The notes beneath the pieces were generated by a model that was not told the origin of the DNA, searched no databases, and worked only from the letters and a program-made list of their open reading frames with translations. 64,000 nucleotides of DNA from JAIQFF01 sp963725615 (GTDB lineage Bacteria > Acidobacteriota > Terriglobia > Terriglobales > Acidobacteriaceae): assembly GCA_963725615.1 (NCBI GenBank), contig CAVRZO010000027.1:58662-122661 (forward strand), given 5' to 3'. The stretch's first letter is position 1; the number at the start of each line of letters is the position of its first letter. Made by a program: the position numbers and the translations under genes. Positions 1 through 7,583 of the stretch are shown piece by piece.

Positions 1-75
1 GCTAAACCGATACTCGCTTGGTCCGCCGTGACCCGAGGTAACAATCCAGCAACAGTGTTAAAATCAATAGATTGC

Positions 76-1566
76 ATGCCCACGAAAACCCTATCTGAAG
101 CGCTCCGGGACGCGACTGAGACCGCGGCGCCCGCACCCACTGGTCCTACCCGGGTGGGTTTCGTAAGCCTGGGTTGTCCCAAGAATCTCGTGGACAGCGA
201 AGTGATGATGGGCTTGCTGCAGCAGGCCGGGGCGCAGCTGGTCTCTGGCGCCGAAGACGCGGACGTGATCGTAGTCAACACCTGCTCATTCATCGCCAGC
301 GCCCAGCAGGAGTCGGTCAACACCATCCTGGAAATGGCGAAGCACAAGATTAATGGCCGCGCCCGGAAGCTGGTGGTCGCCGGCTGCCTGGTGGAACGCT
401 TTCGCAACGATATTCGTCAGAACATTCCCGAAGTAGACGCCGTGGTCGGAACGGGAGAGCTGGAAGCCATCCTGGCAGCCTCCGGAGTGGCCCAGTTACC
501 GGCAGTCGAATCTCCGTTCAGGATTCTGCAGTCGCGGGCCGAAGGCAATGCCCGTGCCGCCCAAGGCCGCTTTTCACGCGAGACCTGGGACGGCGCCATC
601 GCCGATTTACCCAACTATCTGTACGACGAAGCCACGCCCCGCGTGCTGGCCACGCCCCGCCATACTGCCTACATCAAGATTGCGGAGGGATGCGATCACC
701 CCTGCACGTTCTGCATCATTCCCCAACTGCGCGGGCAGTTCCGGTCGCGGCGTTTCGAGTCGGTCATTGCCGAGGCGGAACGCCTGGCACAGTCGGGTGT
801 GCGTGAAATCACCCTCATCGGCCAGGACACGACCTGCTATGGCGAAGATTTTGGTCTGAAGGATGGTCTGGCGCTCCTGCTGGAGAAACTGGCTGGAATC
901 GAAGATCTGCGCTGGATCCGTTTTCTTTACGCCTATCCCAACAAGATTACCGGCCGGCTGCTTGACACCATCGCATCCCACGAAAAGATTTGCTCTTACA
1001 TCGATGTGCCTTTACAGCATGCGTCGCCGGACGTTCTGAAACGCATGAAGCGGGGCGCGGGCGCGGATATCTTCCTGCGCTCGATCGAAAAGATGCGGCG
1101 CACGATTCCCGGAGTCACCCTGCGCACGTCGTTCATCGTCGGCTTTCCGGGCGAGACTGACAAAGAGTTTGAAGAGCTCTGTCAGTTCGTCCGCGATTCG
1201 GAGTTTGACTGGATGGGCGCGTTCGGTTACTCCGACCAGGAAGGCGCGGGCGCGTTCTCCCAGGAAAAAAAGTTACCCGAGCGCGAGATTGAACGCCGCC
1301 GCAAACACCTGATGGGAATCCAGCGCAAGATCAGCAAACGAAAAAAGAAGACGCTGGTGGGCAAGGAATTCGATCTCGTCCTCGAAGGCATCTCCGACGA
1401 AACTGATCTCCTGCTCGAGGGCCGCACACCAATGCACGCGCCGGAAATTGACGGAAAAGTGTTCGTCAACGACGTGCCTGAAGGTCTGGAGCCGAAGACG
1501 GGCGAGTTCTATCGCTGCCAGATCACCGAGGCCCACGACTACGATTTAGTTGCCCGAATTGTGTAG
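76..1566 (+). CDS. rimO: Ribosomal protein S12 methylthiotransferase RimO
   Basis: Radical SAM enzyme that adds a methylthio group to the conserved aspartate of ribosomal protein S12. The order is UPF0004 domain (GCPKNLVDSE near residue 35), radical SAM core with the cluster motif C-x3-C-x2-C in EGCDHPCTFC, then a C-terminal TRAM-like region. The frame is open from a GTG at 28, but neither start has a Shine-Dalgarno; the ATG at 76 is preferred and gives about 496 residues, with an unusually long stretch of about 25 residues before the first family motif. It heads a tight run with yacG (8 bp gap) and pgpA. The family assignment is firm; the start is not. Confidence 0.93.
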   Translation: MPTKTLSEALRDATETAAPAPTGPTRVGFVSLGCPKNLVDSEVMMGLLQQAGAQLVSGAEDADVIVVNTCSFIASAQQESVNTILEMAKHKINGRARKLVVAGCLVERFRNDIRQNIPEVDAVVGTGELEAILAASGVAQLPAVESPFRILQSRAEGNARAAQGRFSRETWDGAIADLPNYLYDEATPRVLATPRHTAYIKIAEGCDHPCTFCIIPQLRGQFRSRRFESVIAEAERLAQSGVREITLIGQDTTCYGEDFGLKDGLALLLEKLAGIEDLRWIRFLYAYPNKITGRLLDTIASHEKICSYIDVPLQHASPDVLKRMKRGAGADIFLRSIEKMRRTIPGVTLRTSFIVGFPGETDKEFEELCQFVRDSEFDWMGAFGYSDQEGAGAFSQEKKLPEREIERRRKHLMGIQRKISKRKKKTLVGKEFDLVLEGISDETDLLLEGRTPMHAPEIDGKVFVNDVPEGLEPKTGEFYRCQITEAHDYDLVARIV

Positions 1567-1574
1567 GAAGCCCC

Positions 1575-1778
1575 ATGGCTCGCAAGCTCAAGCTGAAGTG
1601 CCCCATCTGCAAGAAGCCCGTGAGCAGCAAGGAAGCGGAGTTCCCTTTCTGCAGCGACCGCTGCCGTCTGATTGATCTGGGCAAATGGGCCAGCGGCGCG
1701 TATGTGATCTCGTCTCCGGTGCAGGATACGGGCGACGGGATCGAAGATCTCTCCCGAGACTCTGATGAGAACTCCTGA
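1575..1778 (+). CDS. yacG: DNA gyrase inhibitor / zinc-binding protein YacG
   Basis: Small 67-residue YacG-family protein. The zinc site is clear: C-x2-C (CPICKK) followed by C-x3-C (FCSDRC) and the family LIDLGKW segment. In Escherichia coli the family binds zinc and inhibits gyrase; that role is transferred by homology only. It lies 8 bp after rimO and its last 14 bases overlap the pgpA start, so the three genes are probably co-transcribed and translationally coupled. Confidence 0.9.
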   Translation: MARKLKLKCPICKKPVSSKEAEFPFCSDRCRLIDLGKWASGAYVISSPVQDTGDGIEDLSRDSDENS

Positions 1779-2262
1779 GGGTGGGCGCGCCCCGCGCTGG
1801 GCCTGGCTCGTTGCCACCTTCTTGGGGATTGGCCATCTTCATCCGGGACCTGGCACCTGGGGTTCGGCAGCGACTGTACTTCTATGGTGGCTCCTGGGAC
1901 GCTGGATCACACCGGGCTGGCAGCCTTGGGCAGTAACCCTACTGGCTCTCACAGCAGTCCTAGTAGGAATTCCTGCTGCCACGCAAGTGGCGCGGGCCAG
2001 TGGTGGCAAAGATCCGCAGTTTGTGGTGATCGACGAAGTCGCCGGCCAACTTATCACTCTGATTGCAGTTCCAATCGCATGGCAATCTCTGCTGCTGGGC
2101 TTTATACTTTTCAGAGCGTTCGATATCGTCAAGCCGCCGCCGGTACGCCAGCTCGAACGCCTCCCCGAGGGGGTCGGCATTGTGGTTGACGACGTGGGAG
2201 CCGGCCTTTACGGTCTGGCTGTGATGCAGGTCGTGCTTCATTTCGGCCTGCTGCCGCGCTAG
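1765..2262 (+). CDS. pgpA: Phosphatidylglycerophosphatase A
   Basis: Integral membrane phosphatase that converts phosphatidylglycerol phosphate to phosphatidylglycerol. The 165-residue length and the N-terminal GIGHLHPGPGTWGS segment are typical of PgpA, and the DEVAGQ segment near residue 89 contains the conserved acidic residues. Hydrophobic segments lie at about 15-60, 95-120 and 140-160. The ATG lies inside the 3' end of yacG (14-base overlap), which supports translational coupling. Confidence 0.9.
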   Translation: MRTPEGGRAPRWAWLVATFLGIGHLHPGPGTWGSAATVLLWWLLGRWITPGWQPWAVTLLALTAVLVGIPAATQVARASGGKDPQFVVIDEVAGQLITLIAVPIAWQSLLLGFILFRAFDIVKPPPVRQLERLPEGVGIVVDDVGAGLYGLAVMQVVLHFGLLPR

Positions 2263-2286
2263 AGGATCCTCAGGAAGCTGGAGTCC

Positions 2287-3354
2287 ATGGGCATTTCCGA
2301 CCGATTGCTGGGCAAGAAAAACGTCAATGGCCACCCCCACATTGAGGCGGTGCATCCCAGCGCGGCTTTGCCCGGCGGTGAAATTCGCATCGTGGGCAAG
2401 AGTCTTCGACCTCACGAATTACGACGGCCTCAAGTCCGCTTTGGAGAGGTCGAGGGTGCCGTGGTGATCAGCGCGGACGAGTTTCTGGTGGCGCGCGTTC
2501 CACCCGGCGCGTCTTCGGGACCCGTGGTGGTATCGACAAACGGCACCGTGAGCAATCCTCATCAGATCAAAGTCGCCGCCCCCATCGCTGAGAATCTGCA
2601 TCCCGTAACCAATCCTGCGCTCGATGCCGACGGCAACATCTACGTCACGTTTTCCGGATCGCGCGGCCAGAAAGTTCCGGTCGCCATTTTCAAGATCGAC
2701 ACCAACTACAACCTCAAGCCCTTCCTGGCGGAGATGACCAACGCCACCGCCATCGCTTTTGATCGGGTCGGCCAGATGTACGTCTCCTCGCGTTTCGATG
2801 GGACGGTGTACCGGGTGGCGCCTAACGGCACAATGTCAACCTACGCCGAAGGCATGGGAGTTGCGACCGGAATCGCATTCGATCCCAACGAAAATCTTTA
2901 CGTCGGTGATCGCAGCGGGACGATTTTTAAAATCGGTAAAGACCGCCAGATTTTTGTTTTCGCCACGCTCGAGCCCAGCGTTTCGGCCTACCACCTCGCA
3001 TTCGGGCCGGGCGGAGACCTGTTTGTCACCGGACCCACGACTTCGAGTTTCGATTCCGTGCACAAAATCGATTCTCACGGCAGCGTATCTACTTTCTACC
3101 GTGGTCTGGGACGCCCGCAGGGCCTGGCATTTGATATCGACGGCAATCTTTACGTGGCGGCTTCGCTTTCCGGGAAGCGTGGCATCGTCAAAATCACACC
3201 CGACGCCAAGGCTTCGCTCGAAGTCGCGGGCCCGGGATTGGTGGGTCTGGCCTTCGCCCCGGGGAGGTCCGCGGTGCTGGCTACCACCGGTGCGGTGCAT
3301 CATCTCTCGTGGGGAGTACAGGGGGCGGCGCTGGTGCCGGAGTTGGCGGGATAG
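2287..3354 (+). CDS. IPT/TIG and NHL-type beta-propeller protein
   Basis: 355-residue protein with an N-terminal IPT/TIG immunoglobulin-like fold (about residues 20-100: HPSAALPGGEIRIVGKSL) and a C-terminal SMP-30/NHL-type beta-propeller (about 110-340) with repeated blade words such as ATAIAFDRVGQMYVSS, TGIAFDPNENLYVGD and QGLAFDIDGNLYVAA. No signal peptide is obvious, so the location is uncertain. A GGAG Shine-Dalgarno lies 5 bp before the ATG. Proteins of this build are common in Acidobacteria; the substrate or partner is unknown. Confidence 0.75.
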   Translation: MGISDRLLGKKNVNGHPHIEAVHPSAALPGGEIRIVGKSLRPHELRRPQVRFGEVEGAVVISADEFLVARVPPGASSGPVVVSTNGTVSNPHQIKVAAPIAENLHPVTNPALDADGNIYVTFSGSRGQKVPVAIFKIDTNYNLKPFLAEMTNATAIAFDRVGQMYVSSRFDGTVYRVAPNGTMSTYAEGMGVATGIAFDPNENLYVGDRSGTIFKIGKDRQIFVFATLEPSVSAYHLAFGPGGDLFVTGPTTSSFDSVHKIDSHGSVSTFYRGLGRPQGLAFDIDGNLYVAASLSGKRGIVKITPDAKASLEVAGPGLVGLAFAPGRSAVLATTGAVHHLSWGVQGAALVPELAG

Positions 3355-3360
3355 CATTTA

Positions 3361-3437
3361 CAGTCGTCAGTCTTCGGTCGTCAGTCGTCAGCCTGTCGCT
3401 CTGGGCCGACGACTGAAGACCGACGACTGATGACTGG
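3361..3437. repeat. Imperfect palindrome, CAGTCGTCAG family, copy 1
   Basis: Two arms of about 33 bases (3361-3393 and 3404-3437) pair with few mismatches across a 10-base loop. Each arm is made of reiterated CAGTCGTC-like words. A second full copy is at 4708-4784 and a half copy at 13620-13653. It lies between the NHL-protein gene and cinA and has no T-tract, so it is not a classic terminator. Confidence 0.85.
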
Positions 3438-3457
3438 CTTCATTTACACTCTTAGCC

Positions 3458-4705
3458 GTGAATGCTGAGATTGTTGCGATCGGCTCGGAGCTGCTGACTC
3501 CCTTCCGCCAGGATACGAACTCCCTCTACCTCACGGAAAAGCTCAACCTGCTCGGCGTCGATGTGATCTTCAAAACTATCGTGGGCGACAACCGCGAACA
3601 CCTTACGGGCGCGGCCAGCCTGGCGCTTTCTCGCGCCGAAATCGTGATCTTCATGGGCGGCCTGGGACCTACCGAAGACGATCTCACCCGTGAAGCTGTA
3701 GCGGATGCACTGGGACTCGGACTGCGCCGCGATCCCGAAATTGTCATCGGTCTGGAACGCCGCTTCGCGGCGCGCGGCTGGAAGAACATGTCGCCCAACA
3801 ATCTCAAGCAGGCGGACGTGATCGCCGGCGCCGTGGTGCTGCCCAACGCGAATGGCAGCGCGCCCGGCCAGTGGATCAGCGGCAAGTATGAAGGGGAAGA
3901 AAAAATCATCATGCTGCTGCCAGGCCCTCCTCATGAGATGAAGGCCCTGTTCGACGAACAGTGCATGGAACGTCTGCGGTCCAAGCTGCCGCCGCAATTC
4001 ATGGCGACCCGAGTTCTGAAGATCGCGATGATGCCGGAGTCGCAGTGCGATGCGCGGGTTGCGCCCATTTACAAGCGCTATGCGGACGTGCAAACCACGA
4101 TCCTGGCCGGAGCCGGGGAAATCCAGTTGCATCTGAAAACCCGAGCGGCGTCGCTCGAGGCCGCGCAAGAGCGCGTGGACCAACTGGCCGAGGAAATCGA
4201 AGAAGAACTCGACGACAATGTCTTCTCCGACAACGGAGATTCGCTCGAGCAAATCGTCGGCTATTACACGCAGATGCGCAACGCCACGCTGGCGGTGGCA
4301 GAGTCCTGCACCGGCGGCCTGCTGGCCGAGCGCATCACTTCGATCAGCGGCAGCTCGCGTTACTTCCTGGGCGGGGCGGTGGTGTACTCCAACCAGTTGA
4401 AGAGCGCTTTCGCCGACGTACCGGCAGAGTTGATCGAGGAGCACGGCGCCGTCAGCCGTGAGGTTGCAGTGGCGCTAGCCGAGGGCATTCGCAAGCGCTG
4501 CGGCTCCACCCTGGGAATTGGAATCACCGGTGTGGCCGGCCCGGCTGGGGGCACGCCGGAAAAGCCGGTGGGCCTCGTCTTCATCGCTTTGAGCAGCGAA
4601 AAAGGGACCGAAGTAGAGGAGCGAAATTTTCCCGGCGATCGCCAACGCATCCGCTTTTTTGCCAGCCAGCTGGCACTGGACATGATCAGAAGAAAATTGA
4701 TGTAG
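3458..4705 (+). CDS. cinA: CinA-like competence/damage protein, NMN deamidase
   Basis: 415-residue two-domain protein. The N-terminal half is a MoeA/MoaB-like molybdopterin-binding fold (AEIVAIGSELLTPFRQDTNS; MGGLGPTEDDLT; LLPGPPHEM). The C-terminal half is the CinA-C domain (AESCTGGLLAERIT; GVAGPAGGTPEKPVG), which in characterised members deamidates nicotinamide mononucleotide in pyridine nucleotide salvage. Translation starts at a GTG with no convincing Shine-Dalgarno. The gene is flanked on both sides by copies of the same palindromic repeat. Confidence 0.92.
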   Translation: MNAEIVAIGSELLTPFRQDTNSLYLTEKLNLLGVDVIFKTIVGDNREHLTGAASLALSRAEIVIFMGGLGPTEDDLTREAVADALGLGLRRDPEIVIGLERRFAARGWKNMSPNNLKQADVIAGAVVLPNANGSAPGQWISGKYEGEEKIIMLLPGPPHEMKALFDEQCMERLRSKLPPQFMATRVLKIAMMPESQCDARVAPIYKRYADVQTTILAGAGEIQLHLKTRAASLEAAQERVDQLAEEIEEELDDNVFSDNGDSLEQIVGYYTQMRNATLAVAESCTGGLLAERITSISGSSRYFLGGAVVYSNQLKSAFADVPAELIEEHGAVSREVAVALAEGIRKRCGSTLGIGITGVAGPAGGTPEKPVGLVFIALSSEKGTEVEERNFPGDRQRIRFFASQLALDMIRRKLM

Positions 4706-4707
4706 GG

Positions 4708-4784
4708 CAGTCGTCAGGCTTCGGCCTTCAGTCGTCACCTAAGACCAGTGGGCTGACGACTGAAGACCGAAGACTGACGACTGG
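4708..4784. repeat. Imperfect palindrome, CAGTCGTCAG family, copy 2
   Basis: The left arm 4708-4739 and right arm 4751-4784 pair over most of their length. The repeat starts 3 bases after the cinA stop codon and ends 2 bases before the thpR ATG, so it makes up the whole intergenic space and would form the 5' leader of thpR if transcription starts further upstream. Confidence 0.85.
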
Positions 4785-4785
4785 T

Positions 4786-5370
4786 ATGCGGGTTTTTGTC
4801 GCTCTCGATATCGACGACGCCGTTCGTGCTCGCCTGGAAGTGTTTCTCGACGGCGTGCGCGGATTTGCGCCGGAGGCGCGGTGGGTGCGTCCCGAGTCGA
4901 TGCATGTGACTCTGAAGTTCGTCGGGGAGAAATCTTCCGAGGCTGTGGAAGAGATCAAGCAAGCTCTGGGCGGGGTCCAGGCTGGCGCGATCGAGATTTC
5001 ATTTCGGGGTTACGGATTTTTTCCTACTTTGAAAGCTCCGCGCGTTTTCTGGGCTGGCATTGCAGCGGGCCCAGAGCTGGCCGCCCTCGCAAAGTCGGTG
5101 GATGAGGCCACGGCTACGGTCGGCATTCCCAGAGAAGAACATGAGTTCAGTCCGCATCTGACTTTGGCTCGTCGAGGTGGCTCCGGCGCGCCTCATTGGC
5201 GCAAGGGTGACCGCGAAAATCCGGTGTTTCAGCGCTTGCAGGAAAAATTGGACGCGATGACCGGGCTCGAGTTTGGTACGATGACCGCCCGCGAGTTCTT
5301 CCTGTATCAAAGCCAACTGATGCGGGGCGGCGCGCGGTACACGAAAATCGCACGCTTCGCGTTGGCGTAG
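4786..5370 (+). CDS. thpR: RNA 2',3'-cyclic phosphodiesterase (LigT/2H family)
   Basis: 194-residue 2H phosphoesterase. The two catalytic H-x-T/S-x motifs are visible as HVTL (His about 40) and HLTL (His about 124). The family opens 2',3'-cyclic phosphates on RNA ends and has tRNA ligase-like activity in vitro. The ATG at 4786 immediately follows a large palindrome and has no separate Shine-Dalgarno, so initiation may be weak or coupled to cinA read-through. Confidence 0.9.
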   Translation: MRVFVALDIDDAVRARLEVFLDGVRGFAPEARWVRPESMHVTLKFVGEKSSEAVEEIKQALGGVQAGAIEISFRGYGFFPTLKAPRVFWAGIAAGPELAALAKSVDEATATVGIPREEHEFSPHLTLARRGGSGAPHWRKGDRENPVFQRLQEKLDAMTGLEFGTMTAREFFLYQSQLMRGGARYTKIARFALA

Positions 5371-5545
5371 CGCCGGGTTGTGTGGCCGGGTTGTGTGGTC
5401 TGGTTGTGTGGTCGCGGGCGACTCGCCCGCGACGGTTCTTGCGAGACAGACCGTCGGCGCCTATTACGTTTGACTCGGTCCTGATTCTTTCGGGGCAATC
5501 ACAGCAGTGCGCGGGCGAGTCGCCCGCGGCCACACAACCGGCGCT
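5369..5545. repeat. GGTTGTGTGG / GCGGGCGA palindromic repeat
   Basis: Three tandem GGTTGTGTGG-like words (about 5376-5410) lead into a perfect 23-base palindrome (arms 5411-5421 and 5423-5433). The reverse complement of the same module returns at 5509-5545. About 75 bases with no recognisable feature separate the halves. The element fills the thpR-plsY gap; a longer reading frame through it toward plsY is not believed to be coding. Confidence 0.75.
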
Positions 5546-5555
5546 ACTAGAATCG

Positions 5556-6158
5556 ATGAGCATTTTTCTTACCGCCGCGGTCAGCTATCTGCTGGGATCG
5601 ATTCCCTTTGGCTTTATTCTTGTGCGCATTTTTCGCGGACAGGATGTAAGAAGAACCGGCAGCGGCAACATCGGCGCCACCAATGTCGCCCGCTCGTCGC
5701 CGGCCCTGGGTGTTCTGACGCTCGTCCTCGACGCACTCAAAGGACTGGCCGCAGTGGCACTCACTCGCGCCTTCTTTCCCGGCCGGAGTGTGCTGGCCGG
5801 GCTGGCAGCGTTGTTCGCGATTGTGGGACACATGTTTCCCATCTGGCTGAAATTTCGCGGGGGAAAAGGCGTGGCCACCGCACTGGGATCTTTCGCCCTC
5901 CTCGCGCCTGCTTCCCTACTGCTGACTGCGGGCATCTTTGTTGCCCTGGTGTTAGCGTTTCGCTACGTATCTCTGGGCTCGATCGTTGCGGTCGCGCTTT
6001 TTCCCGTGCTGGCGTGGCTTCTGCACGACTACGCCGGCGCGCCGCAAGTGCTGGGTTTCATGGCTATCGCCTCTCTGCTCATCATCGCCCGGCATCACCA
6101 GAACATCCGGCGGCTTCTGGCCGGAACTGAATCTCGCTTTCAATGGAGACGCGGATGA
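5556..6158 (+). CDS. plsY: Glycerol-3-phosphate acyltransferase PlsY
   Basis: Membrane acyltransferase that moves the acyl group of acyl-phosphate to glycerol-3-phosphate, the first step of phospholipid synthesis. PlsY signatures are present: SYLLGSIPFGF near the N-terminus, RRTGSGNIGATNVAR, and FRGGKGVAT. About 200 residues with several hydrophobic segments. The frame is open from a GTG at 5382, but that stretch is encoded by a palindromic repeat, so the ATG at 5556 is the right start. The stop overlaps the gpsA start (ATGA). Confidence 0.92.
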   Translation: MSIFLTAAVSYLLGSIPFGFILVRIFRGQDVRRTGSGNIGATNVARSSPALGVLTLVLDALKGLAAVALTRAFFPGRSVLAGLAALFAIVGHMFPIWLKFRGGKGVATALGSFALLAPASLLLTAGIFVALVLAFRYVSLGSIVAVALFPVLAWLLHDYAGAPQVLGFMAIASLLIIARHHQNIRRLLAGTESRFQWRRG

Positions 6159-7180
6159 GCCGGATTGCGGTTATTGGCGCGGGCGCGTGGGGTACGGGTC
6201 TCGCCATCGTGATGGGGCGTGGCGACCAGCATCAGGTTCGCCTGTGGGTCCACGAGAAAGAAGTTCGCGATTCCATCTCGTCCCGTCGAGTGAACGAACT
6301 GTTCCTTCCCGGTCAGCCCATACCGGCATCGGTCTCGCCCACGGGTAGTCTGCAGGAGGCCTTGGATGTTGCTGAAATTGTAGTCAGCGTCATGCCTTCG
6401 CAGCACTGTCGTCCCCTGTTCCAGCAGATGTTGCCCCACCTCAGGCCCGCGATGCTGTTCGTCAGCGCAACTAAGGGTCTCGAGGAGACTACGCTTTTGC
6501 GGATGACGGAAGTTGCCGCTCAGGTTATCGGATCAGGCAGAGGTTTTGCTCCGCGCATCGGCGCGCTGAGTGGACCGTCTTTCGCCAAGGAAGTCGCGCG
6601 CGGGGATCCCACAGCGATCACCGTCGCCTCACAGGATGCCGAACTGGCCGAAATCGTGCAGCGCGAATTCAGCGATCCCCGGTTTCGGGTCTACACCAAT
6701 GACGATGTTGTCGGAGTTGAACTCGGAGGGGCGCTGAAAAATATTATCGCCATCGCGGCTGGCGTGTGTGACGGGCTGGGACTCGGCCACAACTCTGTCG
6801 CTGCTCTCATCACCCGCGGGCTGGCTGAGATCACGCGGCTGGCTGTGGCCTGCGGCGGACGCCAGGAAACCATGTCCGGGCTCGCCGGCCTGGGAGACCT
6901 GGTGCTCACTTGCACCGGCGGTCTCTCCCGTAACCGTAGCGTGGGTGTCGAACTGGGCCGCGGCCGCAAACTGCCCGACATTATTGCCGGCATGCACGGA
7001 GCAGTCGCGGAAGGCGTGTTCACCACCCAGGCCGCCGTCGGACTGGCTCGCGCCCGCGGGGTTGAGATGCCGATCACCGAACAAATGGATGACATCCTGC
7101 ATCGCGACAAGTCTCCCGCAGAAGCGATTCGCGATTTGATGAACCGTAGTGTGAAGAGTGAAAAAGCTCTTAGCTCTTAG
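6155..7180 (+). CDS. gpsA: Glycerol-3-phosphate dehydrogenase [NAD(P)+]
   Basis: Cytosolic enzyme that reduces dihydroxyacetone phosphate to sn-glycerol-3-phosphate and supplies the substrate of the PlsY encoded just upstream. The N-terminal Rossmann motif IAVIGAGAWGTGLA, the catalytic-domain segment GGALKNIIAIAAG and LGDLVLTCTG are all present. The ATG at 6155 overlaps the plsY stop by four bases and is preferred over one at 6143. About 341 residues, the usual family length. Confidence 0.93.
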   Translation: MSRIAVIGAGAWGTGLAIVMGRGDQHQVRLWVHEKEVRDSISSRRVNELFLPGQPIPASVSPTGSLQEALDVAEIVVSVMPSQHCRPLFQQMLPHLRPAMLFVSATKGLEETTLLRMTEVAAQVIGSGRGFAPRIGALSGPSFAKEVARGDPTAITVASQDAELAEIVQREFSDPRFRVYTNDDVVGVELGGALKNIIAIAAGVCDGLGLGHNSVAALITRGLAEITRLAVACGGRQETMSGLAGLGDLVLTCTGGLSRNRSVGVELGRGRKLPDIIAGMHGAVAEGVFTTQAAVGLARARGVEMPITEQMDDILHRDKSPAEAIRDLMNRSVKSEKALSS

Positions 7181-7411
7181 CTCAATTCTGATCGTCGCTT
7201 TGTCGTTCTCCTTCCTCGCCTTTTCCAGGGATGATTTCGGTGCCCGTGGGCAACGAAACCAAGACCGCTCTCGCCACTGCTGACAATCCCAGTGCGACGG
7301 TGAACCCGATTGCCGGCGCGGAGTGCAAGCTCAAGATCAACCAGGACAACACCGTGGACGGCCAGTGCAACCAAACCGGGGGGCAGTCTGTTCGTGGTTT
7401 ACAACCACTAG
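7158..7411 (+). pseudogene. Small secreted protein, frame-broken
   Basis: A GTG at 7158, inside the 3' end of gpsA, opens a strong signal peptide (VKKLLALSSILIVALSFSFL). Near 7233 the coding signal moves to another frame (SVPVGNETKTALATAD, then AGAECKLKINQDNTVDG), and near 7391 to a third that ends LFVVYNH and stop. The span of 254 bases is two more than a multiple of three, matching two single-base insertions. The intact product would be about 83 residues, exported, with two cysteines in its mature part. Family unknown. The reconstruction is inferred from the reading frames only. Confidence 0.5.
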
Positions 7412-7509
7412 CGTTTTCAATCGTCTGCCAGGGGCCACCATGGCCGCAGGCGGACGATCCTGAACTTTGGTAATAGGCATTGGCCTTCGGTCTTGAGCCT
7501 GTGACCCCG

Positions 7510-7577
7510 TTCCCCAAGTAGAATTTCAGGGGGAAACTATTGCCTCCAGCCGTGGCTAGAGGCGGGGCCTGGCCCAC
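7510..7577 (+). promoter_or_regulatory. Structured leader before the HD-GYP gene
   Basis: Three successive potential hairpins precede the TTG start at 7584: GTTCCCC (7510-7516) with GGGGGAAAC (7530-7538); a nested stem GCCTC/GAGGC enclosing AGCC/GGCT (7543-7564); and GGGCC/GGCCC just before the start. The stretch 7412-7509 shows nothing recognisable. It may be a regulatory 5' leader, but no known riboswitch consensus was recognised. Confidence 0.35.
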
Positions 7578-7583
7578 TTTGTC

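Noticed and set aside
5382..5555. Extended N-terminus of plsY from a GTG
   Set aside because: Encoded by a palindromic repeat and unlike any PlsY; the ATG at 5556 fits the family.
7412..7583. c-di-GMP riboswitch before the HD-GYP gene
   Set aside because: Hairpins exist but the GEMM consensus words were not seen.
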